Shown here: one piece after another, positions 10,630 through 23,919 of the stretch
How positions within the stretch are numbered: the stretch's first letter is position 1
Layout: every line of letters starts with the position of its first letter
Origin: Astrocystis sublimbata
Taxonomy: Eukaryota > Ascomycota > Sordariomycetes > Xylariales > Xylariaceae
Direction: 5' to 3'
Length of the DNA stretch: 45,656 bases
Assembly (NCBI GenBank): GCA_022453515.1
Contig: JAJNNY010000120.1
Span: 1 to 45,656 of the forward strand
Position numbers and translations under genes: made by a program
Notes under the pieces: generated by a model
What the model saw: only the letters and a program-made list of their open reading frames with translations
Told to the model about the DNA's origin: nothing
Databases searched by the model: none

Positions 10630-11950
10630 TACACTGATGTGATTGCTATATTGTTACAATGCATATATATATATGTATATGATATGATACTCAAGATTTT
10701 GGCCTATGTGACACAGAAACCTTTGTTTTAATCGACAGCTAAGTGATACTGATTTGCGGTTGTCGACCACGCACTCCGATGTCACATTAGACTCAATTCC
10801 TGTTTGATTCAACGAGTGATATCACTGACCTGATGTTAAGATTACAAAGCAGTGCTGGGTTCTTTCAAGCTTTTTTTGGCTTTGGGGGAGTCTAGATCAG
10901 CAAAGGGCCATAACTCCAACGTTGAGCACTATCAAAGCAGATTCGATTTAAGGCCGAATGTAATATGTGATGCGGCCCGTCTGACACTGTGATACCATAT
11001 TTGGCAGGGATCATGATGCTGTGATGACATAGGTCGTAGTGTTACAGTAATTAAGTGCTTTACCACGAACGATGGAGTCCTCCATAAGGCTCGACTAGTC
11101 CCTTTTCCCTGGACCCCATTTCCTTTTTTGCTTTTCCAACTTCTGCAACGGGTACCGTTGGAGGTCTTGTTCAGCTGCTGTGCCGTAGACCGCAGAGACT
11201 ATGATTGTGATTATGATCTTGATGACACCCTTGCGGTACTTTTAGCTTGTCAGATGATCTAGAATTTCGTCACATATTATAATCTTACCCACCTTTCCCC
11301 CGTAGGTACCTTGCCCCGAATCCTTCCCGAGACATGCGAACGATGTTGAGTGCTGTGGGCTGACTTTTGGAGACTTGGGACACCCGATCCAGACTGTCGG
11401 GATTCGCTAATATGAGCAAAGCACTTTATGGAAACGGGATCACTGGCTACAAGTACTGTATCCAAACGTTATGTACCCCAACTAGAGACGGGTGAGAACG
11501 GATCATGTGGACATGTGCAGTATGTTTGCTTGTTTCAAGCCTTGTAGGTACTGAGATAAGCTGCTTTCGAGTGTTTGTTTGTTTTGTTTCGTTGGTTGGT
11601 GCGTAATGTGTGAAGGCAAGCAAGGGATGAACTAACCCCGAACGTAGTCCGGAGGGAAAAAGCAAAAAAGGGAAGAAAAGTTTGATTGTTTGGTACAAAC
11701 AGGATTAGATCCTTATAAATAAACGAGGCCAGGAACGCAGTATATACGTAGGTTGAACCCTTCGAAAGCATCAAGCAACTTTCATGATCCATTATCATCT
11801 CAGTTATCTACCTGTCTTTTGAAGTCTGCGAACTATTGAATCTACTGCTACATTCCCCGGCATCTGTAAGACAGTATATAGTTATTGTCCGATTCATACA
11901 TTGCAGTCCCACTAGCCCGAGCAGGTTATCCCTCGGCCGTTAAAGCTAAG
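10630..11950. other. Intergenic region downstream of the desaturase, copy A
   Basis: It opens with a TA-rich microsatellite (10662-10690), probably in the desaturase 3' untranslated region, then about 1.2 kb without a recognisable gene. A TATAAATAAA-like tract near 11715 points toward the small candidate gene downstream. Open frames of 62-87 codons have no family features. Confidence 0.5.
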
Positions 11951-12300
11951 ATGACTCGGAAGATACGGAAAATGGATGCCAAAGATGCCGAGCGGATAGC
12001 CAGATCTCGAGGCGTAAATGTAAGACAGACGAGACAAGACACTTCCCATCCTAACTCACACAATCTACGGTTATCACCCTGGATTCTGGATTCTGGAACC
12101 TGCGATGCTGACTTTCTTTTCTGTAGGATTCCTTCTCCAGACGGGCCACGATATCAGCTCGAAACAACTACCAGACGTCCCAGAACAACGAACAAGCACA
12201 TAGCAGCGGCAGCGGCAGCGGCAGCGGCGGCGCTTCGGAATCACAAAATAAGGACGAGAAGAAATCAAGCAAGTCGGAAAAGGGTCAAGACTCCCGTTGA
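11951..12300 (+). CDS. Possible small two-exon gene, 80-residue Ser/Gly-rich basic protein, copy A
   Basis: I do not recognise a family. Exon 1 is 11951-12019 and exon 2 is 12127-12300. Between them is a good 107-nt intron (GTAAGA donor, CTGAC branch 15-20 nt before a pyrimidine-rich CTGTAG acceptor), and both exons are in one frame. The product starts MTRKIRKMDAKDAERIARSR, continues with a hydrophilic Ser/Asn/Gln segment, a Ser-Gly run encoded by a GGCAGC hexanucleotide repeat (12201-12228), and a Lys/Ser/Glu-rich tail ending GQDSR. The frame stays open upstream of this ATG, and GTAAGA...TTGCAG at about 11866-11910 could be a further intron, so the protein may start in an earlier exon. Without splicing the second-exon reading is lost. 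Support is the splice signals only. Confidence 0.35.
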
Positions 12301-14975
12301 GTGCGTACCTGAAGAAGGAAGCTAGGGGGCCTTGGCGAGGGAAACTAGTGATGACTAGGCTCTAGCACATCGGTGCTAATCTCACTCACTCGCTCATTTA
12401 GTCGCTCGCTCACTTTCATATTGCGCGAGAATTTTTTCGAGATCTGGATTTTTTACCCCATATTGGACATTGTGTGTTGACCGGGACTGAGGAGGATGTC
12501 ACGGCGGCTTGAGGAAATCATGTGATTCTACTGCATCTCCTATGTAGATTGCGAACCAACAGTTATTTCGTTAACGAATGAGTACATGTACCCCCTGTTC
12601 GATAAGTACCCCGGTAATTGTGTATGCGGATGGGCATGAGAACTACATACTACCTCGCTACTCTGCATCATGGATGTAACGTAAACCTCCAACGTGCCGG
12701 TTCCTACATAGCTGTGCATGTACGTATATGTAAGCGAACAAGATACAATGTACAATGCATGGTAAGCAAGGCTTGCCGACTGAGGCCGCCCTACGTACTT
12801 ATTTTAGCTAGCGTCGCGAAGCTGCAAACCACGCGAGCCCACTGCGATGTTATTGAGATTAGCGAATGGAGGCCTATTCCAAAGGTGGACTAGATGATGT
12901 ACAGACTACGCTTCGGGAATCAAGAAAAATCCCGTTAGTATGGACGGTAGGAAGGTAGTAAGTAGGCTAAGAGGTTCTGGAGTTGTTGCCGTACAGGGGT
13001 ACCTGAGGGTGTGTTGAAGAAAAAGCAACGAAGAAAAATGGTGATGGGGAACAAGCGTGATGAGCCCTGCAGCTCAAGCGTGCTCAAGAACCAACATTTC
13101 AAATTGCATCATCAGGTGGTGGTGAAGGGTTTCAGACTGCAACCTTGGGTTCCAGCTTCCCAGGCGCTGGTAAATTATGTCCGCCACGCGTTGCAGACAG
13201 AAGAAACTGTATACCACATATCACATTACTTACATAAATTACAGCCACAGCCACACAGAAAAACGTGCTCGAACAGGACTCGAGACTGGCTCCTCTTAGG
13301 CTTGGCTCATAGCTGAATTTGGTGGCTGTCTGTGCTGATACCTCTATCTCAACTGGGCACGCCACCAATTACCTATGTGTGCGTATAGTATCTATCTGCA
13401 TGTAACTTATATATAACGAAGTTGAAGGAGCTAAATGGGTGTACAAGACTGGATCCAGATCGCAGTTCTTCTGTCGGCACATGTCTGCCGCTTATCTCAA
13501 GTACAATGCAATGCGACAGCAACCTACCTCCCTATCAGGGCCTTGCCTTATTGCCTCCGGCATAGGTGGTTGTATTGACGAGCTTTGTGGCGTACGTATG
13601 TGATCATACGGATAGTTTTATCTACCACACGAATGCGACTTAACGTTGTTGCTTGGCCCTACTTACTACCTACCTACCTGCTTATCTTAAAAATGTAGTT
13701 CGTTGCAGAATATGTTTGCTTTGCTTATCTTATCTCAATAATACGCCAACCGGCCTTAGACCGTTCTTTTCGTCATCAATAGTTCAAGAAGGGGCTTCAT
13801 CCTAAGTTTATCAAGTACGTACGCACTGCACTTAGTCTAGTCTGTCTGAATGATATACCTCGATATACCTCTTTGAGACATATAATAGGAATATGGGGGA
13901 ATCCATGAAGACATTGAGAGCTGTTTGCGTCTCATATGTATAATGATGAACGAAGCGGACCTGGCACGCCTGACAGATCGGACGTGAAGATGTAAGGTAG
14001 CGCCAACGTTCTCCTAATGATCACTCTGAATGCACATATATATTCAGTTATCCCCTGAATGGTTGGAGGAAGCAGATCCGACAATTTATCTGCCAAACTA
14101 GTATACCTCGTCTTGCACCTTATGACCAATGACTATTTCCTGTCTTCAAATGTCAGTCTATTGGGTTATTATGCTCACGTATCAAAATAGAAAGAGAGAA
14201 AAGAAGTCTGCGACAACGAACGTATATGCATCATGGCTCCATGGTTCTGCGAGCACGACGTAGGTCGCTCACAGAGGGAGATATAAATACCTGCTTGGGT
14301 AGGTACAGTATGTAAGTGCAGACACTCATTTCCACAAAGAACAATTACGTCATTGGGTATGACTGTAATATGGCAATCAGAACCGGTACAACATAGTACT
14401 ACCTATCTACCCTAAATAGCCCTTTCACAAGTTGTTTTGAAAAATGCATTCAATAAGAATTTAAACTCTCGAAAGCGGATGACGATAGCAGTTTTAAAGA
14501 ACTTCATAACCTTCTGTAACCAATTGTTGTCTGCACATGATATTGCAGTTAGACGGCATATACCTCGTAGCCTAAGGACCAGATAGGTAGTTCGTGTCCT
14601 GCTGAGATTGTCTCATTAGGTACGGTTTACTATATATCCTTCACATCGATGGATGTCATACCTCGCATCTGAATTGGTCCCCTGCTCACACAAAGTTAGC
14701 AGGGACGAGCCGGATGCTCAAATAGAAACCACGAGGTACTAGGTATGGGTCTGCACGGGTAGTTCCTCCCTCCTGCCTGCCGAGCCTGCCTCTGCCTGCC
14801 GAGAGGCCACACAGAATAGATGAGACACTTCCAGGTTCTTAATAGTACCTACTAAATATAAATCCCCTTTAGAAAATGATATATCTTTTATTATCCTTTT
14901 ATTCCTTAATTATATAAGATTTATTTAAATATAGTTTATTTAGTTATATAATGGTTATTTAATAATTATTCTTAT
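12301..14975. other. Long gene-poor region up to foldback 1, copy A
   Basis: These 2.7 kb hold no supported gene. It has CACT/CGCT-rich sequence (12380-12415), several TACCTACC/TAGGTAGG tracts (13668-13680, 14298-14306, 14586-14592), a doubled GATATACCTC (13851-13871), a repeated CTGCCTGCCGAG (14773-14804), and an AT-rich terminal ~120 bp (14855-14975) ending at the palindrome centre. Open frames of 65-101 codons here begin at non-ATG codons or lack features. Confidence 0.6.
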
Positions 14976-17650
14976 ATAAGGAATAATTATTAATAACCAT
15001 TATATAACTAAATAAACTATATTTAAATAAATCTTATATAATTAAGGAATAAAAGGATAATAAAAGATATATCATTTTCTAAAGGGGATTTATATTTAGT
15101 AGGTACTATTAAGAACCTGGAAGTGTCTCATCTATTCTGTGTGGCCTCTCGGCAGGCAGAGGCAGGCTCGGCAGGCAGGAGGGAGGAACTACCCGTGCAG
15201 ACCCATACCTAGTACCTCGTGGTTTCTATTTGAGCATCCGGCTCGTCCCTGCTAACTTTGTGTGAGCAGGGGACCAATTCAGATGCGAGGTATGACATCC
15301 ATCGATGTGAAGGATATATAGTAAACCGTACCTAATGAGACAATCTCAGCAGGACACGAACTACCTATCTGGTCCTTAGGCTACGAGGTATATGCCGTCT
15401 AACTGCAATATCATGTGCAGACAACAATTGGTTACAGAAGGTTATGAAGTTCTTTAAAACTGCTATCGTCATCCGCTTTCGAGAGTTTAAATTCTTATTG
15501 AATGCATTTTTCAAAACAACTTGTGAAAGGGCTATTTAGGGTAGATAGGTAGTACTATGTTGTACCGGTTCTGATTGCCATATTACAGTCATACCCAATG
15601 ACGTAATTGTTCTTTGTGGAAATGAGTGTCTGCACTTACATACTGTACCTACCCAAGCAGGTATTTATATCTCCCTCTGTGAGCGACCTACGTCGTGCTC
15701 GCAGAACCATGGAGCCATGATGCATATACGTTCGTTGTCGCAGACTTCTTTTCTCTCTTTCTATTTTGATACGTGAGCATAATAACCCAATAGACTGACA
15801 TTTGAAGACAGGAAATAGTCATTGGTCATAAGGTGCAAGACGAGGTATACTAGTTTGGCAGATAAATTGTCGGATCTGCTTCCTCCAACCATTCAGGGGA
15901 TAACTGAATATATATGTGCATTCAGAGTGATCATTAGGAGAACGTTGGCGCTACCTTACATCTTCACGTCCGATCTGTCAGGCGTGCCAGGTCCGCTTCG
16001 TTCATCATTATACATATGAGACGCAAACAGCTCTCAATGTCTTCATGGATTCCCCCATATTCCTATTATATGTCTCAAAGAGGTATATCGAGGTATATCA
16101 TTCAGACAGACTAGACTAAGTGCAGTGCGTACGTACTTGATAAACTTAGGATGAAGCCCCTTCTTGAACTATTGATGACGAAAAGAACGGTCTAAGGCCG
16201 GTTGGCGTATTATTGAGATAAGATAAGCAAAGCAAACATATTCTGCAACGAACTACATTTTTAAGATAAGCAGGTAGGTAGGTAGTAAGTAGGGCCAAGC
16301 AACAACGTTAAGTCGCATTCGTGTGGTAGATAAAACTATCCGTATGATCACATACGTACGCCACAAAGCTCGTCAATACAACCACCTATGCCGGAGGCAA
16401 TAAGGCAAGGCCCTGATAGGGAGGTAGGTTGCTGTCGCATTGCATTGTACTTGAGATAAGCGGCAGACATGTGCCGACAGAAGAACTGCGATCTGGATCC
16501 AGTCTTGTACACCCATTTAGCTCCTTCAACTTCGTTATATATAAGTTACATGCAGATAGATACTATACGCACACATAGGTAATTGGTGGCGTGCCCAGTT
16601 GAGATAGAGGTATCAGCACAGACAGCCACCAAATTCAGCTATGAGCCAAGCCTAAGAGGAGCCAGTCTCGAGTCCTGTTCGAGCACGTTTTTCTGTGTGG
16701 CTGTGGCTGTAATTTATGTAAGTAATGTGATATGTGGTATACAGTTTCTTCTGTCTGCAACGCGTGGCGGACATAATTTACCAGCGCCTGGGAAGCTGGA
16801 ACCCAAGGTTGCAGTCTGAAACCCTTCACCACCACCTGATGATGCAATTTGAAATGTTGGTTCTTGAGCACGCTTGAGCTGCAGGGCTCATCACGCTTGT
16901 TCCCCATCACCATTTTTCTTCGTTGCTTTTTCTTCAACACACCCTCAGGTACCCCTGTACGGCAACAACTCCAGAACCTCTTAGCCTACTTACTACCTTC
17001 CTACCGTCCATACTAACGGGATTTTTCTTGATTCCCGAAGCGTAGTCTGTACATCATCTAGTCCACCTTTGGAATAGGCCTCCATTCGCTAATCTCAATA
17101 ACATCGCAGTGGGCTCGCGTGGTTTGCAGCTTCGCGACGCTAGCTAAAATAAGTACGTAGGGCGGCCTCAGTCGGCAAGCCTTGCTTACCATGCATTGTA
17201 CATTGTATCTTGTTCGCTTACATATACGTACATGCACAGCTATGTAGGAACCGGCACGTTGGAGGTTTACGTTACATCCATGATGCAGAGTAGCGAGGTA
17301 GTATGTAGTTCTCATGCCCATCCGCATACACAATTACCGGGGTACTTATCGAACAGGGGGTACATGTACTCATTCGTTAACGAAATAACTGTTGGTTCGC
17401 AATCTACATAGGAGATGCAGTAGAATCACATGATTTCCTCAAGCCGCCGTGACATCCTCCTCAGTCCCGGTCAACACACAATGTCCAATATGGGGTAAAA
17501 AATCCAGATCTCGAAAAAATTCTCGCGCAATATGAAAGTGAGCGAGCGACTAAATGAGCGAGTGAGTGAGATTAGCACCGATGTGCTAGAGCCTAGTCAT
17601 CACTAGTTTCCCTCGCCAAGGCCCCCTAGCTTCCTTCTTCAGGTACGCAC
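14976..17650. other. Gene-poor region, copy B mirror of 12301-14975
   Basis: Reverse complement of the gene-poor stretch before foldback 1, with no independent content. The AT-rich end abuts the palindrome centre at 14976. Confidence 0.6.
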
Positions 17651-18000
17651 TCAACGGGAGTCTTGACCCTTTTCCGACTTGCTTGATTTCTTCTCGTCCT
17701 TATTTTGTGATTCCGAAGCGCCGCCGCTGCCGCTGCCGCTGCCGCTGCTATGTGCTTGTTCGTTGTTCTGGGACGTCTGGTAGTTGTTTCGAGCTGATAT
17801 CGTGGCCCGTCTGGAGAAGGAATCCTACAGAAAAGAAAGTCAGCATCGCAGGTTCCAGAATCCAGAATCCAGGGTGATAACCGTAGATTGTGTGAGTTAG
17901 GATGGGAAGTGTCTTGTCTCGTCTGTCTTACATTTACGCCTCGAGATCTGGCTATCCGCTCGGCATCTTTGGCATCCATTTTCCGTATCTTCCGAGTCAT
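17651..18000 (-). CDS. Possible small two-exon gene, copy B
   Basis: Mirror of 11951-12300: exon 1 at 17932-18000 and exon 2 at 17651-17824 on the minus strand, with the intron at 17825-17931. Sequence and splice signals appear identical to copy A. No copy C version exists because the window ends first. Confidence 0.33.
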
Positions 18001-19321
18001 CTTAGCTTTAACGGCCGAGGGATAACCTGCTCGGGCTAGTGGGACTGCAATGTATGAATCGGACAATAACTATATACTGTCTTACAGATGCCGGGGAATG
18101 TAGCAGTAGATTCAATAGTTCGCAGACTTCAAAAGACAGGTAGATAACTGAGATGATAATGGATCATGAAAGTTGCTTGATGCTTTCGAAGGGTTCAACC
18201 TACGTATATACTGCGTTCCTGGCCTCGTTTATTTATAAGGATCTAATCCTGTTTGTACCAAACAATCAAACTTTTCTTCCCTTTTTTGCTTTTTCCCTCC
18301 GGACTACGTTCGGGGTTAGTTCATCCCTTGCTTGCCTTCACACATTACGCACCAACCAACGAAACAAAACAAACAAACACTCGAAAGCAGCTTATCTCAG
18401 TACCTACAAGGCTTGAAACAAGCAAACATACTGCACATGTCCACATGATCCGTTCTCACCCGTCTCTAGTTGGGGTACATAACGTTTGGATACAGTACTT
18501 GTAGCCAGTGATCCCGTTTCCATAAAGTGCTTTGCTCATATTAGCGAATCCCGACAGTCTGGATCGGGTGTCCCAAGTCTCCAAAAGTCAGCCCACAGCA
18601 CTCAACATCGTTCGCATGTCTCGGGAAGGATTCGGGGCAAGGTACCTACGGGGGAAAGGTGGGTAAGATTATAATATGTGACGAAATTCTAGATCATCTG
18701 ACAAGCTAAAAGTACCGCAAGGGTGTCATCAAGATCATAATCACAATCATAGTCTCTGCGGTCTACGGCACAGCAGCTGAACAAGACCTCCAACGGTACC
18801 CGTTGCAGAAGTTGGAAAAGCAAAAAAGGAAATGGGGTCCAGGGAAAAGGGACTAGTCGAGCCTTATGGAGGACTCCATCGTTCGTGGTAAAGCACTTAA
18901 TTACTGTAACACTACGACCTATGTCATCACAGCATCATGATCCCTGCCAAATATGGTATCACAGTGTCAGACGGGCCGCATCACATATTACATTCGGCCT
19001 TAAATCGAATCTGCTTTGATAGTGCTCAACGTTGGAGTTATGGCCCTTTGCTGATCTAGACTCCCCCAAAGCCAAAAAAAGCTTGAAAGAACCCAGCACT
19101 GCTTTGTAATCTTAACATCAGGTCAGTGATATCACTCGTTGAATCAAACAGGAATTGAGTCTAATGTGACATCGGAGTGCGTGGTCGACAACCGCAAATC
19201 AGTATCACTTAGCTGTCGATTAAAACAAAGGTTTCTGTGTCACATAGGCCAAAATCTTGAGTATCATATCATATACATATATATATATGCATTGTAACAA
19301 TATAGCAATCACATCAGTGTA
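18001..19321. other. Intergenic, copy B mirror of 10630-11950
   Basis: Mirror of the region 3' of the desaturase, with the TA microsatellite at about 19261-19289. Nothing further is recognised. Confidence 0.5.
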
Positions 19322-21098
19322 TCAGCTCTCATGCCCATGCCCATGCAACGGATCACTACTCGCCGCAATGACCTGCTGGCATTTGGCCAGTATAGCGGCC
19401 TGTCTCGACACCTCAGCGAGCGTGCCCACCACCATCTTATTGCCATCCACAAAGCCATACAGGGCATAGGGGATGCCCACCTCGTTGCAGAACTCCTGCA
19501 CAAGCTTCTGCGTCCTCCGCAAATTGTGGCGGGGGATGCGAGGGTAGAGATGGTGGATGACCTGGAACTGTAGTCCGCCGTGGAAGAAATCTAGCCAGGG
19601 CGGGCAGTCGATGTCCATAGTGGTGCGCAGCATCTTCTGTGGGAAGGACTCCTGCGGGCCCATGTCGGAGGTGCTCATGGCGAAGTGCGAGAGGCAGATC
19701 TGCGCGTGCACGGGCATCGGGACCACGTGGCAGACCATGAAGAACACGAATCGATCCCAGTTGGTAGGAATGGCCTTGTACATGATGCCGTAGCCAAACC
19801 AAGTCCAGAAGAAGGCTTGGCCCGCGATCTCGAGATAGCGGTGCCACCATGCCGGACCCTTGCGGGGACCCTGGCCCAGGAAGAGGTAGGCCCACGATAG
19901 CCGGTACAGATTGAGACGACCAAAAGACAGCAGGATGTAGTAAGAGTAGTGCTGCACTTTAATGGCGACCTTGGCCACGGCATCATATTCCATTATGCGG
20001 TCGTAGTACGTCGAGCGTAGGGACTGCAGAAGCCGGTGCGAGACGGCCATGAACGGCATGTGCTCGATATCGGGATCGTGCTCGGGCGAGTTGGTCACCA
20101 CGTGGTGGACATTGTGGTTCTGCTTCCACCAGCCCAAAGACAGGCCACCCAAGAAGTCGGCGATTATAATGCCAAAGACGGAATCGGTGTGGAAGTCGTG
20201 CGTAATGCCCATGTGGCCGGCATCATGGGCCGAGAAGACGAGCTGGTGCCAGAATGCGCCCAGACACACGGCGCTGGCGAAATACCAACCCCAGCGCAGG
20301 AGTACGAAGGACGCGGAAGCAAGGAGGGAATAGCGGAAGATCTCGACTGCATAGGCCCAGTAGTTGCACTGGTAAAGACCTTCGTCCTTGATGCGCTGAT
20401 GCAGCGCCCGGTACTTGGAGACGATGTTGTCTTGGGTCGCATTGTCGATTTGCGGGTACTTCTCTCGATCGAGGGCTATCTGCTCGTGGGTCAGAGTGTT
20501 GAGGAACGACATGCCGTCGTCTTTTGCATCGGTAGAATAGTCCGAGTTGGTAGAAGCGGCGCTGGATACTCCAGCAGGCGCAGGTCGCTTGCGCAAAGAA
20601 GCATCAACATCGCTGTCGCGGTCAAATACGGGGGATGGCGGGCGCGATCCAGCGTCGCTAGAAGCGGTGGTCGAGACGGACGAGGAAGCAGTGGCTGAAC
20701 TGTCGGGTCCATTGTCGAAAACGTCTTCCCCAGCCTCGGACAAGGGCCTAAACTTGCCTCCCTGAATGGGAGGAATGAAGTTTGTCCATCTTCCTTCGAC
20801 TTTTCCAATTCGATATCGGTTCATGCGCTCTCTCGCTTCGGCGGAGTGAAGTCTATGCCACGACCGACTTGATTAGCGGCGAGTATTCGCAGCTTGGACG
20901 GCTGTAGACTTACGCAGTCACCTCGTCCGTGGCATCGCGGCCAATCATGTGGCGGATGGCCTTGTCGCCGCCCGGGTGGTAAGGTGCCCAGGCGTCGGCC
21001 TTTATGACATATTGGTCGAGGATGAAGACCATGCGGCCATCAGCTACCAGGCCCTCGATCTCCCTCCTGGACATGGACGGGTATTTGTCCCCCGCCAT
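19322..21098 (-). CDS. Delta-8 sphingolipid desaturase, copy B
   Basis: Second intact version: exon 1 at 20914-21098 and exon 2 at 19322-20852, on the minus strand. The translation matches copy A over the whole length (571 residues after splicing), with the heme motif and all three His boxes present. Copies A and B agree where copy C is broken, which makes them the reliable source for this protein. Confidence 0.93.
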
Positions 21099-21956
21099 GG
21101 TGGCTCCACCGCGTGATACGCTCCTTCGCCGCAGCAGCGTCGGAAAAGCAAGCTTTCGAGGCAGGAATTTGGTATTCTAAACAGCCATGTAGAATATTTC
21201 GAGATGATTGCCGCAGGTCAGAGGACGGTGGGCGAAATGTTTGAAAAGTTTGAAGTTTATAGGCAGACGACGCGGGCGGGAGGGGGGTTCTGGACAAGGA
21301 ACGGCCCGTCGCAATAAGATAAGTCGGTGAATGAGCAGACACGATAAACTGACGATCAGAACCCACGTCGGTGCATGCCATCGTTCGGTTCTACGTTCGA
21401 GTACGGTACATTTTACCAATCACAATCAACCTTTAGGTTCTTACAGTAGCGCGCCACAAGTTGGGCTTAGCGTATTTGCTACTTTGAGTTTTAGCTGGAC
21501 TACAGAGGTACTTAGTATGTAAGCAGCTAAAACTAGTAGGGCCTACATAATTGATATAAAGAATTATATTTTTATCTAAACCTATAATTATTCTATGTCA
21601 CGGCGTGATCAAGTTTTTGTGCTATAATCAAAGATCTTCTGGTGCAGTGGTAAATTCAATAACCGGCCTCAGTCTGATAAAGACACTTACCACGGGCCTG
21701 ATAAAGGGGAGGGCTGCGATACCAACCCGCGACGACTAACACTGAGACTGAACGTGAACTTGAGCCATAAATAGGGCCATAAATAGGGGTGGGGAGTATG
21801 GAATGATATCATTGCCGATATTCGCAACTCCACCACCCACCGCAGCTTCCTGTATCGAAACGTTCTGCTCTTAGTCAGATTCGCCCCTGTTGTTCGCTGC
21901 AATGGAAGGAAACGCTGTCGCCAAAAGGCCGTAGGTCGAGATAGCCTATGCAGTCA
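21099..21956. other. Intergenic, copy B mirror of 7994-8852
   Basis: Holds the mirrored TATA box (21256-21261), hairpin repeat (21457-21534) and AT-rich patch. One T is missing in a homopolymer near 21570 relative to copies A and C. Confidence 0.6.
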
Positions 21957-23349
21957 TTATTCTATGCAATGAGTGAAACTCCCCAATTGTGTTGGTAAGA
22001 CAAGCACTTCGCTCCAACGATCATAAGAAAGGGTAGTAGAGCGTGAACAGTCTGTCGAGAGCGACTTCATATTGGCGACAGTCTTTTCGAGTGTGTCTTG
22101 ACCAGGGTTATCTAATTACACATCATCATCTATTCAAGTGTATCGCCGTCACTTTTTATGAGAACTGCCTGCCTACCGTGTGGCATCGCTCGGTATGCGT
22201 GTTTATTGTTAAAAGCAATGAGCTCAGGGATGCTTCGCACTGGCGGTTCGAAGAGGCCCTCTGTAATTGTCACGAAACCAAAACCATAATCATTGTCTCG
22301 ATGACCGATTAGTTTCAATAATTCCGGATTTGGAGGAATCTATTGTTCATGTAGACTTAAAACTCAGAGCTCTGGACAGGTCAGTCATTATCTTCCGCCG
22401 TCTATCGTCTTAGGTCAATACCACAGTGGATAATGGCTCCTGCAGACTCGAGTTTCGACAACATGTCGTTGAACTCAGACATCTAGATTGTATGATTAAA
22501 TCATGAAGCTGTCGTTGTAAACAATGTGTGAGTAAATGGCAGACGTACGAGCTGCTCATTATAATATTCGTTGGGTTTGACAATAACGGTACCTGCTTGC
22601 CATTTCATCGAGTCCAGAAACCCAATTCTAAGGCCTTTGAAGAATTGGTGCAAGTTTTTGTATAGTCGTTATTGTCAAGAACGATGTTGAGGATGAAAGC
22701 GGTATCTTCTGCCCCTTTCACCATCTATCCTACCGAATCTCCGAGTCTGTTGTACCTCAACACACCAGAAGTCAATTCAGGGGCAGGAGATAGTCGGACC
22801 GAAAATAGGGATGCTCTGTCGGCCGGCATCATGATGGAACCGTCACATTCAGTTACCACTGCGATGGGAACCATGCTTGCTGCTACAGAAACAGCGCTAC
22901 CAGATGAAGAACCTGCTGGATTCTATGCAAGTACTCTGTTAACACGTGTTCCTAGTCATCAAGATGAGGATGGAATACACTTACGCTATGGTCTAGAGAT
23001 GTGTCGGCCGGGTCTACTCCGCCAATAACGTAAGGTGATTGGATTTGTCTAATAGCTTAGTTTGAGCCTGATAGATAGGATATGAGGGCCTGGATACCTT
23101 CCTAGGGTAGACCACCCGCCTCATATCTGGCTGCTTCTCGCATTGGCAAGTTCCTAACATCCATGTCAGTAATTTACATGGTCTTTTTCCAATGATACAT
23201 TCCTCACTGAGAGATCAGATGTGCCAAGAAGTATCATGCCAGCATCAAGAAGCTGCCACTATTTAGCAGTGCAAGGTGTAACGCAAAGACGCGCCCAGAC
23301 CTTCTGAACAATGTAAGCATTTTGCTTCGCAAACGTGTTCTTGAAGGCG
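21957..23349 (-). pseudogene. Amidase-signature pseudogene, copy B
   Basis: Mirror of 6601-7993 with the same stops and frameshift, e.g. stop codons at 23121-23123 and 22725-22727 on the minus strand. The 118-codon open frame on the opposite strand (about 22672-23028) is an antisense shadow of the amidase exons and begins at TTG. Confidence 0.84.
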
Positions 23350-23919
23350 AGGGCCCTGAAAGTGACTGGGAGACCAAAAGATCGTATCTAGAGCATTGAA
23401 CCAGTCAAGTGTTTGATATTGACTGTCAGGGGAAAGGGGGGTTGAAGCTTCCGGCTGTGCTGTCGCACGCAAGCAAGGGATTGTCTCATCAATAGAAGTA
23501 GGATAACGAATGGCTATCAACACACAAGGGATACTCAACCATCCAGGGTAAAAAGTAAGCAATGGACCTTAGGACTCGAAGATGAGTAATTAGTAATAGT
23601 GGAATAGAACACAGACATTCATAACGGAACTCTTCGTCACACATGGGGATGGTACTGCCGTCCAAGCCGATTGAGCGCAAAATGTTCTAGCATCCGATTA
23701 CAACTTGTTCCAAGTTTGAAGAGCATACAATTAATTACCCTTCACTTAAATACACTCCCACCGCTCGTGGTCAATCACTCAGTCCATCGTTTTCCAACCC
23801 TACGCTTGTCATTCCAGTAGCCGTAAATTCCTCGGAAGTCAGTCTATTTACATCACCCGAATAATCATGTCTACACAAAGCCCGGAGGGCGGAGATCACT
23901 TGATGACCTTCGTGACATC
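23350..23919. other. Divergent intergenic, copy B mirror of 6031-6600
   Basis: Spacer between the amidase remnant (-) and the M20-like frame (+). On the plus strand, residues resembling the M20D N-terminus (LDDLRDI) are readable just before the ATG at 23920, in the same frame and without a start codon. An ATG at 23867 is in a different frame. Confidence 0.5.

Noticed and set aside
13011..13368. Overlapping frames of 101 and 78 codons in the gene-poor region
   Set aside because: They start at TTG or GTG, overlap on opposite strands, and show no splice sites or motifs.
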